Origin: CAYJPV01 sp964396055
Lineage (GTDB): Bacteria; Acidobacteriota; Vicinamibacteria; Vicinamibacterales; JAKQTR01
Reading direction: 5' to 3'
NCBI GenBank assembly: GCA_964396055.1
Contig: CAYNDV010000182.1
Coordinates: 1-8,176, forward strand
Length of the DNA stretch: 8,176 nt
This document shows, one piece after another, positions 1-6,794 of the stretch (the first letter of the stretch is position 1; each line of letters starts with the position of its first letter). The translations under genes and the position numbers were made by a program. The notes under the pieces were generated by a model that saw only the letters and a program-made list of their open reading frames with translations, did no database searches and was not told the DNA's origin.

Positions 1-1384
1 AGACGGGCGCGGCGTTCTGCCGGTGCTTCATCGTGGCCATGCGCGTCACGTTGTTGCGCATGGCCAGGCCGTTCAGCCCGCCGCCGCTGCACATGTAAGA
101 CAGCGTCCGGATGCTCTTCGCGGGATACGCCTTCTTCAGCGCCGCGGCGAGCGCGGCGGCCCTGGCCTCGCCGTAGCTCTTCGCCAACGTGGCCATCCAC
201 TCCGCTTCGGTGGGCCGGGACGACATCCGGTTCCCTTCTTCGCTCACCGACCCGATGAGCATCGGCACGTGCTTCGAGATCTCGGGCGCCTCTTCGTAGA
301 ACGCGCGCATGGTGATGAGGCGGCCGTCAACGGTCGGTCCCCACCCGGCGCGCGGCGCGCTCGTTCCAGGTATCGGGGTCGGACTGCCTGGGCCCATCGC
401 CGGGTTCATCTTCGCGACGACGGCGTTGCCGACCTCGTTCAGCCTGGCCCACGGCAGCTTCTGCAGCGCGGCCATGTCGGTGACGCCGAGCTCGGCGATC
501 ACCCGCCTGGCCAGCTCCCTGGACTGGTCGGCGCCCGGAGGGTTGCCGCCGCCGCCCGACTGCGGCGACGCGCGGTGGATCAGGCCCTGCGCCGACGGCA
601 TCCCGAGCAACGTCGTCACCTTGGAGCCTCCGCCGGACTGGCCGTAGATCATCACGCAGTCCGGATCGCCGCCGAAGTTCGCGATGTTGTCGTGGACCCA
701 GCGCAGCGCGGCCACCAGGTCGGTCATGCCGACGTTGACCGAATCGGCGTACGCCGGCCCGCCGAACTCGGCGAGGTCGAAGAACCCGAGGATGTTGAGG
801 CGATGGTTGACGGTCACCGATACGACGTCGTGGTGGCGCGCCATCTGCGCCCCGTCCTGCGAGGCGAGTTCGTAGGCCGATCCGAACGTGAAGCCGCCGC
901 CGTGGATGTAGAACATCACCGGGCGCCTGCCGGTCAGGCTCGGCGTCCAGATGTTCACCTTGAGCATGTCTTCGCTCTGCCACCCGTCGGTCCACTGCTG
1001 GAGGAAGGTCTGCTCGCTCGACCAGCCGTGCAGGCGCTGCGGGCAGTTGGCACCGTAGGTCAGCGCCGGGTACTCCCCGTCCCACGGCGCCGGAGGCCTG
1101 GCCGGAAGCCAGCGGTTCTCGCCGCCGGTGTCCGCGCCGTACGGCACGCCCTTGAAGGTGAAGACGTCTTCCTCCATGTAGCCGCGCACCTTGCCGTAGC
1201 GCGTGCTCGCCACGGCGGTCCGGGGCGTGCGGCAGCTTCCCGCGGGCGCCTTGGCCGCGGCCGCCACGCGAGCGGCGGGCCTGGCGCCCTGGAAGGCCTG
1301 CGCGGCGCCCGGCAGCGCGGCGCCGACGCCGGCGGTGGCCGACAGGCGAAGCAGTTGACGACGACTGAGGGTCGAGTTCGACAT
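1..1384 (-). CDS. Type-B carboxylesterase (alpha/beta hydrolase), Tat-exported, 3' end cut by the window
   Basis: Hydrolyses carboxylic esters; the natural substrate cannot be told from sequence. 461 codons are present and no stop is reached. The start ATG at 1384 has GGAGGA six bases upstream (1396-1391). The N-terminus SRRQLLRL (residues 7-14) followed by an Ala/Gly-rich stretch to about residue 30 is a twin-arginine signal, so the enzyme should be exported folded. Family motifs are in the expected order: oxyanion loop HGGGF (161-165), a long DLVAALRWV helix with NIANFGGDP (about 222-241), nucleophile elbow GQSGGG with Ser250, and an SEEG motif (381-384) supplying the likely acidic triad residue. 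The usual elbow is GESAGG; here Glu and Ala are replaced by Gln and Gly. The catalytic His lies beyond the window, as expected for a family of roughly 500-550 residues. The gene has its own promoter with a LacI-type operator. The family call is firm; names such as para-nitrobenzyl esterase would be guesses. Confidence 0.93.
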   Translation of the reverse strand, partial: MSNSTLSRRQLLRLSATAGVGAALPGAAQAFQGARPAARVAAAAKAPAGSCRTPRTAVASTRYGKVRGYMEEDVFTFKGVPYGADTGGENRWLPARPPAPWDGEYPALTYGANCPQRLHGWSSEQTFLQQWTDGWQSEDMLKVNIWTPSLTGRRPVMFYIHGGGFTFGSAYELASQDGAQMARHHDVVSVTVNHRLNILGFFDLAEFGGPAYADSVNVGMTDLVAALRWVHDNIANFGGDPDCVMIYGQSGGGSKVTTLLGMPSAQGLIHRASPQSGGGGNPPGADQSRELARRVIAELGVTDMAALQKLPWARLNEVGNAVVAKMNPAMGPGSPTPIPGTSAPRAGWGPTVDGRLITMRAFYEEAPEISKHVPMLIGSVSEEGNRMSSRPTEAEWMATLAKSYGEARAAALAAALKKAYPAKSIRTLSYMCSGGGLNGLAMRNNVTRMATMKHRQNAAPV

Positions 1385-1450
1385 GCCACATCCTCCACGA
1401 TTGACGCCGCCCACGCAGCCACCGCCAGGTGCCGTCCCGAAACCGCCGGC

Positions 1451-1479
1451 ATTCTAGCAGCATGTAAGCGCTTTGCCAA
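1451..1479 (-). promoter_or_regulatory. Sigma70-like promoter of the carboxylesterase gene
   Basis: Reading the minus strand, TTGGCA (1479-1474) and TAGAAT (1456-1451) are separated by exactly 17 bases, a good match to the -35/-10 consensus in an otherwise very GC-rich region. The predicted transcript would start near 1444 and leave a leader of about 60 nt before the ATG at 1384. The spacer contains a LacI-type operator. This is a sequence match only; no start site has been mapped. Confidence 0.7.
1463..1476. promoter_or_regulatory. LacI/CcpA-family-like operator O1, inside the esterase promoter
   Basis: The plus strand reads TGTAAGCGCTTTGC, a near-palindrome with a perfect AAGCGCTT core around a central CG. 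It fits 12 of the 14 positions of the LacI-family/cre consensus TGWAANCGNTNWCA. It fills most of the spacer between the -35 and -10 elements and overlaps the -35, so a bound protein should block RNA polymerase. The regulator is not encoded in this window; Acidobacteriota have many LacI-type sugar regulators. Confidence 0.6.
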
Positions 1480-1531
1480 AGACGCCGAAGGGTGCGCGGC
1501 GACGATCATGGCCGGCTTTGACGCGTCTGAT

Positions 1532-1545
1532 TGAAAGCGTTTACA
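1532..1545. promoter_or_regulatory. LacI/CcpA-family-like operator O2, upstream of the esterase promoter
   Basis: The plus strand reads TGAAAGCGTTTACA, which fits every specified position of TGWAANCGNTNWCA. Its centre is 69 bp from that of O1 and about 94 bp upstream of the predicted esterase transcription start. Two sites of the same type suggest cooperative or looping repression, or one strong upstream site with a promoter-proximal auxiliary. It also lies just beyond the hairpin that follows the neighbouring gene. Confidence 0.62.
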
Positions 1546-1556
1546 ATCTGCGCCCC

Positions 1557-1585
1557 CAGGCCGGCCGGCGTTGCCGGCCGGCCTG
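1557..1585 (-). terminator. Perfect 13-bp GC hairpin downstream of the discoidin/HYR gene
   Basis: CAGGCCGGCCGGC (1557-1569) and its exact reverse complement (1573-1585) flank a three-base loop. On the minus strand it begins 16 bases after the stop codon of the upstream gene and lies before the esterase operators. It therefore probably ends that transcript or protects its 3' end. No T-run follows on either strand, so it is not a classical intrinsic terminator; it may be U-tract-independent or only a stabilising structure. Confidence 0.5.
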
Positions 1586-1601
1586 CGCCAGGGCCGCGGG
1601 A

Positions 1602-3440
1602 CTAATCCTCCATGGCTGCCATCGCGTGTTTCCACGCGTTCCGGTACTGTTCGACGGCCGGCACCGGGTTTCCGCGATCGACCTGTGCATCGCCCTTCGC
1701 GAGTTCCGCCCTTGCGAGCGCCAGCTTCTGCGCGGTGCCGCCAGCGACCTGAGCGACCTCGATGGCCTCCGCCGCCAGCAACCGGCTCACGGCGAGTACC
1801 GTGGCCACTCCCTGCCGCACGTCGGCTTCCGGCACGATGCCGCCACCCGTGAGCAGGAGCACGCGCAGCTTGTTCACGGTGTTCTTCAGTTCCTGGAGCA
1901 CCCGTTCACCGCGGGCCGGATTGAGCGACTCCCCGTCAGCGTTCCACCACCAGGGGTCCAGCGCACGCGTCAGGTGGACGATGGCGGCGTCCAGCGCCGG
2001 GACGGCACCCGGTCCCCCCGTTTCGTGCTGCAGCGCCAACAGGTGCGCCAACAGGCCCTCCAGCGTCGCGCGCAGGCCGACGGCTGGCGGCGGCGTCACC
2101 GTGATGGTGAAGCGGCCCGTTGACGTATTGCCGGCCGCATCGCTGGCCCGGCACTCCACCACGGTCGCGCCGACGGAGAAGATCGATCCCGACGCAGGGG
2201 TGCACGCCACCGGCACGTCGCCATCGATGTCGTCGACAGCCGACGCCGGGAACGAGACCTCGGCACCGGCAGCATCCGTGGCCTCCACGTCGATGGCCGG
2301 CGGCAGCGTGAGCACAGGGGGCGTCGTGTCCACCGCCCCTTCCACCCATCCGTAGACCTCGACGTCCGCGATGCCGGGGTGCCTGAGCGTCAGGTCGTGA
2401 TTCACCATGGACACGTAGACGTACCGCGCGGTGACCGTCCCGTAGAAATCGAAGACGCCCACGTCCGAGAACGTCGCGGGGGTGCCGAGCAGGTCGGTCC
2501 GAGTCTGGTAGACCATGGTCGCCCCAGCCGGCGGCATGATGTCTGTGCCCAGCACGATCGGCTCGGTCGACAGCCGAACCCAGTACGACTGCACGCCGGC
2601 CGGCGCAACGACCAGGCGCCCGATCTCGGTGGGCGCGCCGAGGTCGATCATGCTGTAGCCGGAGGCGTTGTACTTGTGGCTCCAGTCGTCGCGGCCGATG
2701 TGGTTGCCCAGCCACACGGAGTCGGTCGACCCGTCGACGGCAAACGACGGGGGATTGGTCGCCAGGTCGCCGGACCAGGCGCTCACCACGTTGAGAACGG
2801 GGCGATTGAGCGCCAGGTTCTCGGTGTCGGGCGTGCCCGCCGGGGGCGGCGGCAGGGTGTCCAGCCACTCGTAGACCTCGATCTCGTAGATCCCGACATA
2901 CTGGGCCCACGCTGCCTGACCCGTGTATCGCACGCAGCGCGCGGCGTACGCGCCGTCTGCGGCAACGGCGATCGGCACCATGCTGACGCTGGTGCCGCTC
3001 CAGGGTGATGTGTACCGCTGCGTATAGGTGACGCAGTCCTCGGACGTGCTGACGGTCAAGGAGTGGGTCTGACCCGGGATGACCGTGATGAGACCGATCC
3101 GGTGGGACGTCCCGAGATCGATCACGAAGCTGTTCGTGACGGGCGAACCCGCGAAGCTCCACCACACCGTTTCGTGGTCGCCGTCCGTGGCATGGAGGGG
3201 GGATCCGCCGGCGGTGTTGGAGAGGGCCGCCACGGGGGCGTGCAGGGCGAGGTTCACCGTCCCGTACCCGCCGGGCCCGGACTGGCCACCCAACCCGGGG
3301 GCCGGGTCGGCCGACGCCGCCGACACCGCTGGACCCTGAATGGAGAGCCATCCGGCCAGGATGGCGACGAACACGACGACGATGGCCGGCCGCACAGACG
3401 TGGGCGCCCCGAAACGGGCTTCGTGTGGAGAACGGCTCAT
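1602..3440 (-). CDS. Secreted protein: two discoidin-like domains, HYR domain, FIMAH-type C-terminal domain
   Basis: A 612-residue exported binding protein with no evident catalytic site. Residues 19-42 form a hydrophobic signal segment ending in an Ala/Ser-rich likely cleavage region. Residues 60-192 and 206-366 are two F5/8 type C (discoidin-like, galactose-binding fold) units. They open with NLALHAP and NLALNRP, contain ATDG and AVDG, and close with IYEIEVYEW and IADVEVYGW, so the pair looks like an old duplication. A Pro-rich linker (about 196-203) separates them. Residues 369-449 form a HYR domain (DTTPPVLTLP, DIDGD, VGATVVECRASDAAGN; Cys413 and Cys430 could pair). Residues 455-612 are helical, ending in YRNAWKHA (599-606), and resemble the FIMAH domain known from acidobacterial and other secreted proteins. 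The start at 3440 is chosen for its Shine-Dalgarno and signal peptide. A role in binding polysaccharide or cell surface is inferred. A separate promoter was not found. Confidence 0.85.
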   Translation of the reverse strand: MSRSPHEARFGAPTSVRPAIVVVFVAILAGWLSIQGPAVSAASADPAPGLGGQSGPGGYGTVNLALHAPVAALSNTAGGSPLHATDGDHETVWWSFAGSPVTNSFVIDLGTSHRIGLITVIPGQTHSLTVSTSEDCVTYTQRYTSPWSGTSVSMVPIAVAADGAYAARCVRYTGQAAWAQYVGIYEIEVYEWLDTLPPPPAGTPDTENLALNRPVLNVVSAWSGDLATNPPSFAVDGSTDSVWLGNHIGRDDWSHKYNASGYSMIDLGAPTEIGRLVVAPAGVQSYWVRLSTEPIVLGTDIMPPAGATMVYQTRTDLLGTPATFSDVGVFDFYGTVTARYVYVSMVNHDLTLRHPGIADVEVYGWVEGAVDTTPPVLTLPPAIDVEATDAAGAEVSFPASAVDDIDGDVPVACTPASGSIFSVGATVVECRASDAAGNTSTGRFTITVTPPPAVGLRATLEGLLAHLLALQHETGGPGAVPALDAAIVHLTRALDPWWWNADGESLNPARGERVLQELKNTVNKLRVLLLTGGGIVPEADVRQGVATVLAVSRLLAAEAIEVAQVAGGTAQKLALARAELAKGDAQVDRGNPVPAVEQYRNAWKHAMAAMED

Positions 3441-3445
3441 TGCTA

Positions 3446-3451
3446 CCTCCC
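3446..3451 (-). promoter_or_regulatory. Ribosome binding site that decides the start of the discoidin/HYR gene
   Basis: On the minus strand GGGAGG (3451-3446) lies five bases before the ATG at 3440. The same frame stays open to another ATG at 3524, but that would add 28 Arg/Ser-rich residues in front of the signal peptide and has no comparable site. The downstream start is therefore preferred. Confidence 0.7.
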
Positions 3452-3546
3452 GTGATGGCGACCCCGACCACCGGGGACGCACGCCGCCAATCTGCGAGGA
3501 CCGCCGGGGCCGCTCAAGGGACAAGACGTGACGGCACGCAATGTCA

Positions 3547-3560
3547 CCCCGCGCGCGGGG
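3547..3560. repeat. Self-complementary GC palindrome between the regulator and the discoidin/HYR gene
   Basis: CCCCGCGCGCGGGG is a perfect 14-bp palindrome in the 186-base gap 3441-3626. It lies 67 bases after the regulator stop codon and about 106 bases before the next start. With no loop it could act as a protein-binding site or part of a weak hairpin, or be chance in such GC-rich DNA. The rest of the gap shows the Shine-Dalgarno and no promoter I would defend. Confidence 0.3.
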
Positions 3561-3626
3561 AGCCGCAGAGGGAGGATGTGGTGTTCGAAACGGCCCTGGG
3601 GTGGACCGTGCTGCGACCGGGTGCGG

Positions 3627-4961
3627 CTAGCGGCCGGCGGCGGCAGCGCCCCTCGTCAGGCCGCCGGCGTCGGGGACGTGGCTGAAGTGGACCACGCGGC
3701 GCAGCGCGAGCAGGTCCTCGTCGCCAAACGGGTGGTCCAGGACCCCGGCCTTCCATTCAGCGTTGTGCAGGGCGGTCATCTGGAGCGGCGTGAACAGGTT
3801 CACCAGGTCGAACCGGGCGTCGAACAGGTAGCTCACGGCCGCGAAGCCTTCCTGGGGGTGTTTCCACGAGCGGGCGTAACGTCCGTGGGCGACGATTCTG
3901 CCCGCGTCGGCCACGTCGAGCCGGATGAAGAAGGTCAGTCCGCCCTGGGCCGTCAGGACGTCCGGCCGCCGAAGGACCGCGTACGCCGCAGGCCCGCCGT
4001 CGCTCATCTGCCCGAACATCGACGCGCCAACCGGCGGCACCCGGGAGAAGGGCAGGCGAAGCCACATGAGGACGGGTTCCCCGGGGCCGGTTCCGGGGTT
4101 ATTGAGGCCGGCCAGCACGAGGTCGTCCCGGCCGTCGCGGTCCAGATCGGTCAGGAGGGCGTGCGTGATGGCGCCAGGATGCCAGAACTCCTCCACAACG
4201 TGGCCGGTGTCCACGTCCAGAAGCGCCACCTGGCAGGGATGCCACAGCCGATGCGTTGCCGCCACGAGCAGGAAGGGACGGCCGTCGATCCTGACCGGCT
4301 TCAGGATGTGCGCGTTGTAGTGAAGCGAATACGAGCCACCTGCGTCCTCGAACGCCCGCCCGGGAACGAACGCCCAGCGGCGCCGACCGTCGGAAGAGAA
4401 ACACAGCACCCCCTGGCTCTCTGCGTCCGGGTCGTCCTGGGCGACGTTCACCAGCACCTCGCGCGCACCGTCACCGTCCAGGTCGTCCACGAGCGTCCGC
4501 GCGGGAACCGAAACCTCCCAGCCGCTGTCGGGCGGCGGGACCCACTTCGGTATCGTCGTGGTCCAGCAGGTGCGACCGGCAGAATCGGTGACGGTCACGC
4601 GCTCCCCCTGAACGTCCACGGCCGCGGGAGCGGACTCGCGGGGCGCGCGCCACGAGACAAGGGCCGCGGTGGCAATGGCGGCCAACGCGAGCAGCGAAGC
4701 CGAGGCCAGCAACCCCTGCCGCCACCGCCGGCGCCTGGCGGATTCGCGCCAGCGGTTCAGTTCGGCACTCGTGGCGTACACCCGGCCGGAGGGGCTCCGA
4801 TGCAGCGGCATCGAGTTTCCCTCTTCCCATCGATGGGCCGTGCGCACACTGATGCCGAGGTAGTCGGCAATCTCTTTCCAGGATTCGAGTCGGCGGTGAG
4901 CGTCCTGTTCAGGCGGGCGGCGCGCCGTGTCGTGCGACGAACCGTCCGCCGGTGACGCCAT
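3627..4961 (-). CDS. Membrane-anchored HTH regulator with an extracytoplasmic FG-GAP/VCBS-like domain
   Basis: Probably a one-component transmembrane transcription regulator of 444 residues. Residues 25-71 (LESWKEIADYLG, VRTAHRWEE, PLHR, GRVYATSAELNRW) form a MerR/excisionase-like winged HTH, the type that heads many acidobacterial sensor proteins. Basic residues 75-81 precede one membrane helix at about 83-103. The remaining 340 residues should lie outside the cytoplasm. They contain two FG-GAP-type acidic loops, DDLDGDG (159-165) and TDLDRDG (271-277), each followed by a short beta strand (EVLVNV, DDLVLAG), consistent with a partial calcium-binding beta-propeller. No enzyme motif is visible. 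The ATG at 4961 has GGGAGG eight bases upstream (4975-4970). It is divergent from the phosphodiester glycosidase gene and is followed 186 bases later by the discoidin/HYR gene, either of which could be its target. The ligand is unknown. A non-regulatory use of the HTH cannot be excluded. Confidence 0.82.
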   Translation of the reverse strand: MASPADGSSHDTARRPPEQDAHRRLESWKEIADYLGISVRTAHRWEEGNSMPLHRSPSGRVYATSAELNRWRESARRRRWRQGLLASASLLALAAIATAALVSWRAPRESAPAAVDVQGERVTVTDSAGRTCWTTTIPKWVPPPDSGWEVSVPARTLVDDLDGDGAREVLVNVAQDDPDAESQGVLCFSSDGRRRWAFVPGRAFEDAGGSYSLHYNAHILKPVRIDGRPFLLVAATHRLWHPCQVALLDVDTGHVVEEFWHPGAITHALLTDLDRDGRDDLVLAGLNNPGTGPGEPVLMWLRLPFSRVPPVGASMFGQMSDGGPAAYAVLRRPDVLTAQGGLTFFIRLDVADAGRIVAHGRYARSWKHPQEGFAAVSYLFDARFDLVNLFTPLQMTALHNAEWKAGVLDHPFGDEDLLALRRVVHFSHVPDAGGLTRGAAAAGR

Positions 4962-5029
4962 GGTGGATGCCTCCCGCCCGACCGGGGCATACGAATGGGC
5001 CTCGCGCGCGGAGGCTGCGGCTGCGGCCG

Positions 5030-5058
5030 ATTATGCGGATTCCGTGGGTGGAGTTCAA
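5030..5058 (-). promoter_or_regulatory. Sigma70-like promoter of the membrane-anchored regulator gene
   Basis: On the minus strand TTGAAC (5058-5053) and CATAAT (5035-5030) are separated by 17 bases. Transcription would begin near 5023, leaving a leader of about 62 nt to the ATG at 4961. It lies back-to-back with the promoter of the plus-strand gene, whose -10 is about 35 bp away from this -35. Confidence 0.62.
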
Positions 5059-5092
5059 GCGTCGCCGGCCTCTGGCGTCCAACGGCACCACG

Positions 5093-5098
5093 TATAAT
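5093..5098 (+). promoter_or_regulatory. -10 element (TATAAT) placed for a leaderless start of the phosphodiester glycosidase
   Basis: A perfect TATAAT ends six bases before the ATG at 5105, so a start site seven bases after the hexamer would be the A of the initiation codon. No Shine-Dalgarno precedes this ATG or the in-frame ATG at 5129. No good -35 is seen (weak TCTGGC at 5071-5076, 16-base spacer), so an activator may be needed. Confidence 0.6.
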
Positions 5099-5104
5099 GC
5101 GCGC

Positions 5105-6769
5105 ATGACTGCCGTGGCCGGCCGCCTCATGAAGGTTAGCAGGATCGTCTCCCTGTCGGCGTTCGCATTCGCACAGGCCTTGTCGGCCCAGGAACGTCCG
5201 GCCACGCTTGCTCGCGATGTCCTGCCGCTTGGCACCACGGCCCTCCAGGAACAGCGCACGGACCGCACGATCGCCGACGGCCTCACCTACACGCGCATCG
5301 TCCGCGGCCAGCCGTCGCCCGACGATTACTGGACGCTGCGCGTCATGCTGCCGAGCCGGGAGGGCGAGGGCAGCCTCGACCCGGACGCGCCTGTCGGCAT
5401 GCTGGGCTCGAAGGCCACGGCGGACGGCGTCGCGGCGACGCTTGCGGCTCAAGGATGGACGCCGTCGACGCAACGTTTCGCCACACCCGCCCTCCCCACC
5501 GACGTGCCCGCGCACGACATCGGCTACGCCGTCAGCATCGGCCGCGCCGCCTCGCCCGACGCGCTGGCCGACGACGAGCGGAAGCTGCGGCAGCAAGGTG
5601 TCCGGTCGCGCCGATGGCACACGTCGTACGACGGTGACACCACCACTGGACCGTGGGACGTGCACGTGCTCACGATCGATCCGCAACACTGGTCGGTCGG
5701 CAGTTCGCTCGGCGCGTCGATCGTGGGCCGGGAAACGGTCAAGGCCATCGCCGCACGCGATGGGGCGACTGCAGCCGTCAACGGCGGCTTCTTCAACATG
5801 CAGCCCTTCGACCCGGCGACGGGACGCGGCGACGGAGAACCCGGCGAGGCGGCGGGCATCGCAGCCATCGACGGCCGGCTGGTGAGCGAGGCCACGGCCG
5901 GACGCCCGGCCGTGCTGCTGCGCGATGGCGGGCGCGAGGTGGTGATCGATCGCTTCACGACGACCATCCATGTCGAAGGGCCCGGCCGCGAGCGGCGCGT
6001 GGTCGACGGCCTCAACCGCGTCCCCGGCGTGATCCGCAACTGCGGCGGCCGCGGCGGCGACGTCCCGACCGAGCGGGCCGCCCACGACATGACGTGCACC
6101 GATCCGTCGGAAATCGTCGCGTTTACACCCGATGGGCTGTCGAAACTGCCGCAGGGCCCGGGCGTGGAGGTGGTGCTCGGCCCGACGGGCACGATCACGG
6201 ATGTCCGCGATCGGACCGGGGCCGCGCCGCCGCCGGGTTCGTGGGTGCTGCAGGCGATCGGCGACGAGGCCGCCTGGCTGCGCGGCGTCGCACGAGTGGG
6301 CCAGGCGCTTCGCATCACGACGGAGGTCCGCGATTCCCGGGGCGCGCTCGTCCCGCTCGGGGCCGGCGATTCCATCGTCAACGGCGGGCCGATGCTCGTG
6401 GAAAGCGGCGTCATCGTGATCGACGCCGACCGCGACGGCCTCGTCCGCCACGAGCCCGGCGTCGACAACTTCTTCTTCGGCTGGGTGCGCCAGCGCAACC
6501 CACGCACGATGGCCGGCGTCGACGCGCGCGGGCGGGTGCTGCTGGTGGCCGTCGACGGCCGGCAGGCCGGCCACAGCGCGGGCCTGTCGATCCTCGAAGC
6601 CGCGCAGGTGATGCAGGCGCTGGGCGCCGTGGCGGCCATCAACCTCGACGGCGGCGGCTCGACGACGATGGTGGTGGAGGGCCAGGTGGTGAATCGCCCA
6701 TCCGACCCGATGGGCGAGCGGGCGGATGGCGACGTGGTCCTTGTCAGGCCGCGAGGCGCAAGACGCTGA
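5105..6769 (+). CDS. Secreted SPOR + NAGPA-type phosphodiester glycosidase
   Basis: A 554-residue exported protein. Residues 9-29 (MKVSRIVSLSAFAFAQALSAQ) form a signal peptide cleaved near ALSA-QE. Residues about 75-165 (YWTLRVML, PDAPVGML, ATADGVAATLAAQGW, GYAVSIGRAASPDALADDERKLRQQG) look like a SPOR-type domain, which in other proteins binds peptidoglycan stripped of stem peptides. The rest is the NAGPA domain (PF09992) of metazoan N-acetylglucosamine-1-phosphodiester alpha-N-acetylglucosaminidase and bacterial relatives. Its hallmarks are AVNGGFFNM (224-232), IVNGGPM (424-430), NPRTMAGVD (465-473), VAVDGRQ (481-487) and INLDGGGSTTM (512-522). The bacterial family removes sugars linked through phosphodiesters; wall teichoic-acid-like or exopolysaccharide substrates are possible but unproven. 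Cys313 and Cys331 might form a disulfide. The start at 5105 is preferred to 5129 because of the -10 position. The open frame reaches back to 4952, but that extension spans the promoters and overlaps the divergent gene. Confidence 0.88.
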   Translation: MTAVAGRLMKVSRIVSLSAFAFAQALSAQERPATLARDVLPLGTTALQEQRTDRTIADGLTYTRIVRGQPSPDDYWTLRVMLPSREGEGSLDPDAPVGMLGSKATADGVAATLAAQGWTPSTQRFATPALPTDVPAHDIGYAVSIGRAASPDALADDERKLRQQGVRSRRWHTSYDGDTTTGPWDVHVLTIDPQHWSVGSSLGASIVGRETVKAIAARDGATAAVNGGFFNMQPFDPATGRGDGEPGEAAGIAAIDGRLVSEATAGRPAVLLRDGGREVVIDRFTTTIHVEGPGRERRVVDGLNRVPGVIRNCGGRGGDVPTERAAHDMTCTDPSEIVAFTPDGLSKLPQGPGVEVVLGPTGTITDVRDRTGAAPPPGSWVLQAIGDEAAWLRGVARVGQALRITTEVRDSRGALVPLGAGDSIVNGGPMLVESGVIVIDADRDGLVRHEPGVDNFFFGWVRQRNPRTMAGVDARGRVLLVAVDGRQAGHSAGLSILEAAQVMQALGAVAAINLDGGGSTTMVVEGQVVNRPSDPMGERADGDVVLVRPRGARR

Positions 6770-6794
6770 ACGCCAGGCGTCCGGCGGGTATACT
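6766..6794 (+). promoter_or_regulatory. Candidate promoter of the S10 carboxypeptidase gene
   Basis: TATACT at 6789-6794 is a good -10 hexamer; CTGAAC at 6766-6771, 17 bases upstream and overlapping the stop codon of the preceding gene, is a poor -35 (three of six). Transcription would begin near 6801 with a leader of about 60 nt. It suggests the carboxypeptidase can be transcribed on its own despite the 91-base gap; read-through from the upstream gene also remains possible. Confidence 0.45.

Noticed and set aside
23..1534. A 503-codon plus-strand open frame opposite the carboxylesterase
   Set aside because: Its composition is the low-complexity Arg/Val/Gly type of an antisense shadow; the opposite strand has an intact esterase with Tat signal, oxyanion loop and catalytic serine, and the frame runs through the operator region.
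3441..3524. A 28-residue N-terminal extension of the discoidin/HYR protein
   Set aside because: The ATG at 3440 has a strong Shine-Dalgarno and begins directly at a signal peptide; the extension is Arg/Ser-rich and has no such site.
3528..4955. A 475-codon plus-strand open frame opposite the membrane-anchored regulator
   Set aside because: The minus strand has the recognisable HTH, membrane helix and FG-GAP loops; the plus frame is a shadow without any domain.
4952..5104. A 51-residue N-terminal extension of the phosphodiester glycosidase
   Set aside because: It would overlap the start of the divergent regulator, cover both promoters and place Arg-rich sequence before a good signal peptide; no ribosome binding site supports it.
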